Source of the DNA: Lingula anatina | Lineage: Eukaryota > Brachiopoda > Lingulata > Lingulida > Lingulidae | Direction of reading: 5' to 3' | NCBI RefSeq assembly: GCF_001039355.2 | Contig: NW_019775905.1 | Coordinates: 93,736 to 130,244 of the forward strand | DNA length: 36,509 nt | In this document: positions 29,790 to 36,509 of the stretch, piece after piece | Numbering within the stretch: the stretch's first letter is position 1 | Layout: every line of letters starts with the position of its first letter | Notes under the pieces: model-generated | Databases searched by the model: none | Seen by the model: only the letters and a program-made list of their open reading frames with translations | Told to the model about the DNA's origin: nothing | Translations under genes and position numbers: made by a program

Positions 29790-30940
29790 GATATTGATAA
29801 AGACCATTTATCTGTCATTTCATTTTTTTAAGTTTTTAATTGTCATCAGTTAAGTTCAACAAAAAGTAATTCATGCTCTTAGAATGCGTACAAAATGCTG
29901 GCTTGGATCACTTTTAACTAATTTACGTCCTGAAATACTTAGAAAAGTATAGAATAGTATTGTTACTCTCCAGCAATGTGTATTTTAACGCTTATTGATT
30001 TACCGAAAAGCTTCTGTTTTGTAACTACCAAAAAAAAAACAAACTGATATTTCATAATTAATGTCATGGGGTCGCAAGTAGGAAAATGCTGCAGAATATG
30101 CTGGTATGATGAGGGATATGTAACTGTGCTGAGATTTGGAAGACTGTTAGACCCACCCCAGAAATCAATAGTAATAAAAGGGACATAATACAGGGTATGC
30201 AAATATTACACAAATTCTCCGGACTTGACCCTCCCCCAGATTTTTTCTGTGGAGGTATCTCAAGGATAAAGTGTACCAGAACAACCCTCCCCAGCAAAAA
30301 TCAGGGAAATCTCTAAGGAGGTATGTGTTTGAGAAATTGACAATTTTCACGAAGTGTGCATCCAATGTCTCGGAGGCCATTTGGAGCATATTTTTAAAAA
30401 GAACATAACCTTTATGCTAAGTGACTAAGAAAAGTGAAACTTTGGGGAATGATTATGCACGTACGGATTTTAAGTCCAGCAAATTTCTTGAAATTTGATG
30501 GATCTTTGTAGGATTTATTAAATTTTTTATGGGTTCTGTGTTTTTGGGTCACCATTTATTATCGTCAACATTCGGAGGACTGTTTCGTTAAAGGAGTAAA
30601 ATGAGCCATCTTTGCCAAAGAACTTTAAAAAAAAATCAATTATCAATATGTGTAAAGATACAAAACCAGCACCTGTGTTTATCTTCAACAACGTGTGCAA
30701 CGATACCAGACATTTAAAAACCGTGGACATTCACAGCAAAATCTGAGCTTAGGTATGTTCACCGTGTCATATCTTATTAATATATCACAACAGAGAAAAT
30801 CATAGCTATTATTCCATAAGCGACCAAGGGATCCCTAGCTCCGGAAAGCGATGATATCAGAATTCACTGATGGCATTACAGTTATATTTTCCCAAGAAGA
30901 GTTTACTTGATTGCGGTGGAAAAGTATACAGTACTGACAT
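29790..30940. other. Spacer, no gene seen
   Basis: Mixed AT-rich sequence. Overlapping minus-strand open frames (29963-30389) are short and unrecognised. It contains one of the two 28-bp identical segments (30799-30826; the other is at 34768-34795). Confidence 0.45.
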
Positions 30941-30944
30941 TAAG

Positions 30945-31490
30945 TTAACGGAATATGTTTGAGATCCTGTTTGTCTTTGAAACCTTCAGGGTTCTGCTTA
31001 AAACCCATGTGTCTGTCGCTTGCAAACGATCCTCCACCTCCATCTGTTTGCTGATTATCCAGCTCTGACATGAATAGAGCAGTGAGAAACAAACATCGTA
31101 TTTCAGTAATCGCAGATGAATATCCACCAACATACTTGTTGATGTAAGAACCGTTTCCATGTCCTTGTATATGTATGGTTACATCGATTTACATATATTT
31201 ATCGATCTTCATGTCTGACCCGGCGTTACATATACCTGTTGCCAGTACCATGTCGCTAAGGTACACAAATTAATCAATCTTCTTTAAAACATTGCCTTTC
31301 ACCGAGATTTGCAAGATAGTTCTGATATATGCATCTTTTTCTAGGAAGCCATAGGAGTAATTTTTATATCGATATCAAGCCCTAACAATTCACTCTCTTC
31401 CGCGACTACTAGTACATTTTCCAGCATTTGAAGCTTATCGTTGTCGTCTGATATCAACGCCTTGTCATCTGCACACCCAAACATTTTTAG
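30945..31490 (-). pseudogene. LINE reverse transcriptase remnant
   Basis: On the minus strand about 31385-31490 reads GCADDKALISDDNDKLQMLE then NVLVVAEESELLGLDIDIK, a decayed Y/CADD catalytic box with the following '..kLq.ll..v.....GL.i' helix. After stops and frame changes (31165-31380) the frame at 30945-31160 gives LRLLKYDVCFSLLYSCQSWI, then RLQATDTWVLSRTLKVSKTN and RISN. These match the conserved 'L.K..v.s.LLYGcEsWt...... RL.a.e.w.lRrmLrisW.drvsN' thumb-region block of LINEs. Several breaks make it inactive. It looks like a different lineage from the CR1-like pieces, possibly RTE- or Jockey-like. Confidence 0.75.
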
Positions 31491-31499
31491 GTTATCTTT

Positions 31500-32885
31500 C
31501 AACTTTAACTCCGTCCAACACTTTGTTGTTAAGCAAGGTCATCTTTTTTATAGAGAAAATAAACCAGTACAAAGAATGCAACGTTGTGTTATCATCTCTC
31601 GCAATTTGTCCGGTGCAACCCGACCAGGTGGTTCCAATAGATGGTGTTAAGTACTCAATATTATTGTGTCATACGGGCTAAATTTAAAGCGCTGTTTTAA
31701 AATTTCTTTGTATGGCCTTGTTTTTTAACTACTCCGAGTATCGAAACTGGTCTTTTTAAGCCGCTTTCAGATGTCTGATGATAAATAAATGTACCTTGTC
31801 AACACATTTCAATGAAAGCAGTAGTTTACAGTAACTGTGCAAAAATTGCACCTTCCTCTTTACATAGCAGAATTATCGTAAATTCGATAATCACGACAGT
31901 AACACAAAGAAGACAAATGTTAAGATGTGAAGGCAATAAATGACACTTAAATATCAGGTGTATTTTGGTTTCTCCCTTAATCACACAGTTTAGATATCCT
32001 GGCAGATAAATTATACACTTCCATTGATTAACACTGCACGATTGTCATCCCGCCTTAATATGTCCCAACACCTTGACCTACCCATTAATTGCTGCGTCTC
32101 TACCAATACTAGGATCACCGATTGATTTTCCACTGGATATTCACAGATATGCCTCTGGCTATTCTCTGCTGAAAAAAAATGCATATAATTAACCTGCGGC
32201 CCTGGTAGAGGGTATACTGCGGCTCTATTAGGAGGCTATCTTAATCAGTCAATAGACAAATTAGATGTCATTTGCTTGCCTTCCGGTTTAATATTAATCT
32301 TCTCATTAAACCAATTTAGAAAATAATTTATCCCACAATATGACAGAAGAAGACGTTTCCGAAATTAAATATTTTGACAAAACTTTCAAAAATTGTCTCG
32401 ATGCTTTTCGCCGTAGTTTGTCACTGTAGAAAAGGGTGGTTATAGGCTTATCAAATGCAGAAGACTAGATGTGGGTCTTTTAGAAATTCAAAGGGTGAAT
32501 TCTCTGGTATCTGTAACAGGGAAGTTCGCCACCAGAAAAAAACAATAACATTTAAGAAAATGATCCTATCAAGCTGGTTTTCCAACTCGACCTGTATCTA
32601 AATCAAATTCATCTATCTTGTAAGTTCGAAGACAACAGGCCAAACAGTTTTCCATGAAATGTGTTATATATATATTGCATACAGTCTAATATATACTCGG
32701 CCCAAAAGTTCGGAAACATTTTTCTTGAATAATTATAAAATAACCACATTTTAAATATTTTAACCAAATATTGATGGGAAATGCACGCACCATTCGTTAC
32801 TTTTTGAAATTTTACCGGGAAAAGAATGAATTTTGTGGGAATTACAGCGACATTTCTAAATGTGGGGTCAAATTTCATTTTCACA
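31500..32885. other. Spacer, no gene seen
   Basis: AT-rich sequence. A minus-strand open frame at 32609-32884 (91 codons) has no recognisable motif and ordinary AT-biased composition. No RNA gene or repeat was identified. Confidence 0.45.
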
Positions 32886-32889
32886 AATC

Positions 32890-33112
32890 ATGCAAATGGA
32901 GTGACGAAGTTTGAAGGTTCAGCAAGTCTTGACAAAAAAGTTAAAAATCTTTATTTTTGGCACACAGTATGTAGGCTGCAGTTTTAAAAAATACATTTAG
33001 TCTTGAGGTTGCTCAGCATCAGTATCGTGTGAACTTGCTCAAACCAAGAAGTTATAAAGAGAAGGCCTTCTCTTTATAACTTCTTGCTCAAACTTTGTCA
33101 CTTCATTTGCAT
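32890..33112. mobile_element. Inverted-repeat element enclosing a palindrome
   Basis: ATGCAAATGGAGTGACGAAG then TTTGA at 32890-32914 is mirrored by TCAAACTTTGTCACTTCATT then TGCAT at 33088-33112, giving about 25-bp ends with three mismatches around roughly 170 bp. The target duplication is unclear. A perfect 42-bp palindrome lies near the right end. Confidence 0.6.
33045..33086. repeat. Perfect 42-bp palindrome
   Basis: CAAGAAGTTATAAAGAGAAG then G is followed immediately by its exact reverse complement ending CTTCTTG. CTTGCTCAAAC lies on both sides (33034-33044 and 33083-33093) as an 11-bp direct repeat. Confidence 0.95.
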
Positions 33113-33119
33113 TTCAATG

Positions 33120-33577
33120 ACAAAGTTTAGCTAGCCATTGCCTGTTTTCTCGTCCATCAAAAGTTTCTTAGTTTTCTGTCAGCGTTTAAATACATATCAA
33201 AAGTGGTACAAATAACCCACATGTACCGGTATACGCAGGCCTAATAAACAAAATTGCCCTTTCTGACGTGAAGCCGCGGATTTGTGATTACAATCGAAAA
33301 TGAAAATGTAATGAGGATCATTTCTTCACCAAACAGAAAGTATGATGGTCTAATCTATATTTGAAAATGTTTTAAGGTCAAATAACGGTTTCCAGTCCGA
33401 ATTGCTAAAATGATAAAACAAGCACACTGCTTAAATCATATAGTTGCATGACTACACAAAGTCGACACTGCAACATTGTCCTTTATACATTAAAATTATT
33501 GGCCAACAACAAACGTATAAGAATACATAAGTGGGATCCTGTCACCACTGCAGGTACCGGGGTAGGTCTCATTTTTA
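33120..33577. other. Spacer, no gene seen
   Basis: No coding frame, RNA gene or structured repeat was recognised. Confidence 0.45.
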
Positions 33578-33603
33578 CCCCCCCCCCCCCCCCAAAAAAA
33601 AAA
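33578..33603. repeat. Poly-C (16) and poly-A (10)
   Basis: Sixteen C directly followed by ten A, then an A-rich AAAAGAAAAGAAAAGAAG stretch to about 33636. Confidence 0.95.
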
Positions 33604-33655
33604 TTAATAAAATAAAAAGAAAAGAAAAGAAGAAAAACTGTAGACACTTTGGTAC

Positions 33656-33901
33656 ATGGCCGAGTTTCCATCTTTCAACAGGGCTTTGCGGACTTTTTAC
33701 CACCGGGATATACAGCGTATAAGAGATTTCCAAGTATTTACATCCTTGGTGGCCATTTTTCTGTCTGCATCTATAATTATAAACCAGCTTGAGTCTCAGA
33801 GGTTACCAGAAACCAGTAACTTTCTGGACCCAGCAGAGTCAGTATGCTTCCATTCACCTGTGAAACTCCGGGTGGACTTCATCGCCGCTAAAACCCACTG
33901 A
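33656..33901 (+). CDS. Possible small single-pass membrane protein
   Basis: ATG at 33656 in a favourable context (GTACATGG) opens 81 codons to TGA. The N-terminus is MAEFPSFNRALRTFYHRD, with mixed charge. Residues about 29-45 (VFTSLVAIFLSASIIIN) form one hydrophobic segment, and the C-terminal half is polar (RLPETSNFLDPAESVCFHSP). The stop is followed within 15 nt by AAG and GTAATT, a donor-like site, so the stop may lie in an exon that continues as UTR. Composition is less AT-biased than the surroundings. No family was recognised. The A-rich tract upstream gives no clear promoter. It may be a chance ORF. Confidence 0.3.
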   Translation: MAEFPSFNRALRTFYHRDIQRIRDFQVFTSLVAIFLSASIIINQLESQRLPETSNFLDPAESVCFHSPVKLRVDFIAAKTH

Positions 33902-34058
33902 AGCACAAGGTAATTTTCGTTATTGTCGGAAAATTGTCGGGAAATTGGTTGTAGTTATGCCTCGGTAGGGAATATTACAAAATTATTTGTGCATGCTTCA
34001 TTGCATGAAGGAAATTGTGGTTATTTCCATGTTTTTAGGACTATTGTTATTTGTGCTA

Positions 34059-34296
34059 CACACACTGGACAATAGAAGTGTCACCCCTACTTAACCAATA
34101 CTTTGGGGGAGATAATTGACTGTGGAATGATATGCTCCTGGTATCATTTTATTAACATCAAATTTCACAAAAAAACCAACAATACAATTCCATGGTGAAG
34201 CGGTTTTATACTCATTAGTCACTTTATAAGTAAACCAGGCATTATAACTTTGATTACTCAGATTCAGGGGGTAACACTTCTATTGTCCAGTGTGTG
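34059..34296. mobile_element. Tc1/mariner-type MITE, complete copy
   Basis: The left end CACACACTGGACAATAGAAG then TGTCACCCC follows TA at 34057-34058. The right end, GGGGGTAACACTTCTATTGT then CCAGTGTGTG, precedes TA at 34297-34298. Inverted repeats are about 25-29 bp with one mismatch and the length is 238 bp. No transposase. The same right end occurs at 21941-21965. Confidence 0.9.
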
Positions 34297-34299
34297 TAT

Positions 34300-34848
34300 G
34301 TAGCGATTGTGATGCAGTTACCTATCACTAAGCCATATAGATAAGCGTTACACCATGAGCCAAAATTGTTAAAAACTAACAAAAACGAGAGCCTTCTATT
34401 CTGTATAGGTTCGTATAAAGGTCCGTCTGTGCACGTATATAAGCATTGCCTAAAACTTTTGCTAGCAGTTCTTCCCTTGTAATTCTAGCAGTAAATGTAT
34501 AGTCCGATCTGTAGGTTTTATTATGAATATTTCCACATTCAGACACTAGGAATATAATCTAGTATTACTTGATTTTGTTATTTATCGTTATAATTAGCCA
34601 AATTTCAGATGTGCACAAAATTATGCGTCATCTACCATTATATTCATGGTGAAAAATTAGAACACGTTTATTTTATAATTAGGCTTTTGTTATATTAAGG
34701 ATAATTATAAAAACATTAACCCCATTTGAACTATTACCAATGGTGTTGAGATAATTGAAATTAACTCATCATAGCTATTATTCCATAAGCGACCAGGGAG
34801 TTTATTCATCATTTATTTCATTATTACAAGACTATTATTTGGCCGAAG
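34300..34848. other. Spacer upstream of the signal-peptide exon
   Basis: AT-rich sequence. Contains the second 28-bp segment identical to 30799-30826 (34768-34795, ATCATAGCTATTATTCCATA then AGCGACCA), about 60 bp upstream of the TATA box described next. Nothing else was recognised. Confidence 0.5.
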
Positions 34849-34850
34849 TC

Positions 34851-34897
34851 TATATATATAATATACGGAGTTTTCTTGCAAAGATCAGTTTCAGTTC
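34851..34897 (+). promoter_or_regulatory. TATA box and initiator
   Basis: TATATATATAATATA at 34851-34865 is followed about 30 nt later by ATCAGTTTCAGTTC (34884-34897), which contains two TCAGTT initiator-like motifs. The spacing is right for a focused RNA polymerase II start, giving a 5' leader of about 35 nt before the ATG at 34925. The leader holds an earlier ATG (about 34907) in another frame. Confidence 0.55.
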
Positions 34898-34924
34898 ACT
34901 CTTATGCTGATCATATAAGTTGTT

Positions 34925-34990
34925 ATGGCCGGAAAGATCATTTCTGTATTTGTTCTGGTTGGTGCAGTTGCTGTTATACAGGCAAGAGAG
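34925..34990 (+). CDS. First exon of a putative secreted peptide (signal peptide)
   Basis: ATG at 34925 (GTTATGG) opens 22 codons, starting MAGKIISVFVLVGAVAV and ending IQARE, that stop exactly at GAG followed by GTATGC, a good splice donor. The peptide is a textbook signal sequence: a basic N-terminus (K4), a hydrophobic core over residues 5-18 and a small-residue cleavage region (IQA/RE). The exon is 66 nt, so it ends in phase 0. Reading through the donor reaches a stop after four codons, as expected of intron. With the TATA and initiator motifs upstream, this looks like the start of a short secreted protein or neuropeptide/toxin-type precursor. A possible second exon is 35124-35207 (phase 0 in and out, ending CGTGAG followed by GTAGGT), but its acceptor is weak. 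The mature product is unknown. Confidence 0.5.
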
Positions 34991-35123
34991 GTATGCCACA
35001 CATGATTTTCTTTTTATGCATTCAGGTCATCAATTTTTACTGTACAGAAAAGACAAAATAATGAAGCATTCCAATCTTATTAGACCAACGAAATTAGGTG
35101 TTCATTTTTGGAAATCATGATAG

Positions 35124-35207
35124 AGATCAGAATAGAAATAGGAAAGCCTAAACTGTCTACGATGCTTAACGTCATAAGAGACTGGAAAACGTGTGAGAAT
35201 CCGCGTG
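35124..35207 (+). CDS. Weak candidate second exon
   Basis: Open in phase 0 after GATAGAG: it begins IRIEIGKPKLSTMLN and ends WKTCENPRE directly before GTAGGTCG, a donor-like site. The phase agrees with the signal-peptide exon at 34925-34990. The upstream acceptor lacks a good pyrimidine tract, and the fused peptide matches no family known to me. Confidence 0.2.
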
Positions 35208-35299
35208 AGGTAGGTCGAGTCTTGTTCTTTGTCGATAAGGGAGAAACTCTATGCGCCGGGAATGCCATCTTAAAAACTGACCCCACTCTCTTTCAAATC

Positions 35300-36480
35300 C
35301 AAATTTAGCTTCACTTTACGGCAAGTCTCGCGACTTTTGGCTATCAGTTTCTGAAATTGTGCACTTGACTTTTTTGAGTGATTTCCAAGTATTCGAATAA
35401 ACTACAAAACATTTTAGTATCCATTCTATTTAATATTTTTCATTCAACCATCACACTAGGCACATCAAAATGTTTGGCATTGTACGCCATTGTTTCGCGA
35501 AATGTTTGTTGATATAGTTGAAAGACTGCAAATGTACTTCATTATATTCGGAACTAACGATATTGCTCTGACATCCACGGAGCGTAATTATTACGGTATC
35601 ATTCTGTAAAAGTAATCCATGTAAAATTTTTCATCAATCTGAAAATGAAAAGGACTGCTGGGATTGCAGGAACAGCTGAAGAATCTTTTCTAGTGACTTA
35701 TTATAGTTTGGACTTCGCATATCGCTCATATTGCTTGTATCGATGGGAATTATTTGTATGGGATTCTTGTCGTTTAAGGTTTCTGAAGGCGCCTAAACGG
35801 CAAACTTAAACTCCGCAGGTAAGAGCTTAATGACAGGCGGCAAATTAATCAAATAATTAAATCCCCTTCCTTCACAAATTATTATGATGTTCATAATATT
35901 GGCATGTATTCGTGTCACACCTTTCGCACAATAAGGTGTAGATTAATTGCAGTCGTTTTGCGGTATTTGCGGCTTTGCGGTATTTGTTGAATATTTCATG
36001 GCACTTCCACGCCTGGTCATTAGTATTTAATGAGGAACCCCATACAGTGGCATATTTTGTTGTGGTGTAAATAGTTGGATGCAAAGGCACTTCTACCCAA
36101 ATATACACACAGGAAAGCGCCTGTGTGAAAATAGATGTTAAAAACATGTAACTGTAAAAAAAAAAAATGGACTCGGGACACAGCCCTTTAGGTAGTTCTA
36201 AATTTACAATTTTATAGTCCTCGAAATCTATCATGGTTTTGTTAGGTCTAATGTGTTTTCAGCCACGGTCACAACCGCACAGATTTTAGGATCGTAGGTC
36301 CCCTGGGAATTTTGCGTGCAGTAGAAGCCGTGGAGGTCGTAGAGGTAGACGAAAGTCTGCCTTGCGAGTTGCAAGGGCCAAATGAGATGTCCTTTCAAGC
36401 AGGAACGTTAATTGCAAGGTGCAGGGGCCGTGGAAATTGTACTCATTTCTTGAGTTTGTCTTGCTACCTGCGTACGTGAC
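35300..36480. other. Spacer, no further exon identified
   Basis: A minus-strand open frame of 120 codons (35872-36234) shows no signal peptide, motif or family resemblance and is probably chance. The last 200 bp are GC-richer and contain GTGGAGGTCGTAGAGGTAGA-like text without a clear frame. Later exons of the gene at 34925 could be here or beyond the window. Confidence 0.4.
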
Positions 36481-36481
36481 C

Positions 36482-36503
36482 GGGGGGGGGGGGGGGGGGG
36501 GGG
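36482..36503. repeat. Poly-G run (22) near window end
   Basis: Twenty-two G followed by AGGGAG at the last base. Confidence 0.95.
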
Positions 36504-36509
36504 AGGGAG

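Noticed and set aside
35872-36234. 120-codon minus-strand ORF
   Set aside because: No motif, signal peptide or family resemblance; length is within chance for AT-rich animal DNA.
1-36509. CRISPR array, tRNA or rRNA genes, prokaryotic operons
   Set aside because: Direct repeats here are satellite or allelic duplication without spacer structure; no tRNA B-box or rRNA sequence was recognised, and gene organisation is eukaryotic.

Overview
The window is animal nuclear DNA, AT-rich and dominated by repeats. It carries one long intact gene, an intron-less rhodopsin-class G-protein-coupled receptor on the minus strand (15111-16163). Around it are broken non-LTR retrotransposons, short inverted-repeat (MITE) elements, a satellite, minisatellites, and long CA/AT/poly-G tracts. 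There are no closely packed bacterial-style genes, and splice-site-like signals flank several short open stretches. The repeat types fit a highly heterozygous marine invertebrate: CR1/L2/Jockey-like, L1/Tx1-like and RTE-like LINEs, 'CAGTGGCGGATCC' MITEs, and an element ending CCTCCTTGGCGG. The phylum cannot be fixed from the sequence alone.

Layout. 1-1240: satellite with a 645-bp higher-order unit, with a stray partial copy near 2745-3006. 1734-2103 and 3533-3650: LINE 3' remnants. 3945-4292: a candidate T/P-rich exon on the minus strand whose donor end has been tandemly copied. 5345-5563: a TTAA-flanked MITE. 7056-8580: two more MITEs and an L1-like LINE 3' end. 9447-9855: three tandem copies of a CCAAT/TATA promoter-like module. 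10528-12863: a MITE, a CA/TG array, an RTE/SINE-type element and another LINE reverse transcriptase fragment. 15111-16163: the GPCR. 16499-22545: two blocks of duplicated sequence, each with a single N at its junction. These look like unmerged alleles of one locus rather than real duplications. The two versions differ by a 568-bp MITE with a visible empty site, a 274-bp indel, a tandem-copy difference, a 205-bp indel and a Tc1-like MITE end. 23644-23969: a TA-flanked MITE between CA and TG arrays. 25862-26077: a G-rich stretch with strong strand asymmetry. 26340-27280: a CpG-richer, promoter-like segment. 28313-29666: two long inverted-repeat elements whose arms interlock (XL-YL-XR-YR). 30945-31490: a LINE reverse transcriptase remnant. 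32890-33112: an inverted-repeat element containing a perfect 42-bp palindrome. 33656-33901: a small ORF with one hydrophobic segment. 34059-34296: a complete Tc1-like MITE. 34851-34990: a TATA/initiator promoter followed by a signal-peptide first exon ending at a splice donor.

No operon or multi-gene system is visible. The receptor and the putative secreted-peptide gene are 19 kb apart and nothing shown here links them. The most useful results are the allelic-duplication diagnosis, the dated insertion polymorphisms, the interlocked foldback elements, and the candidate secreted-peptide promoter and exon.
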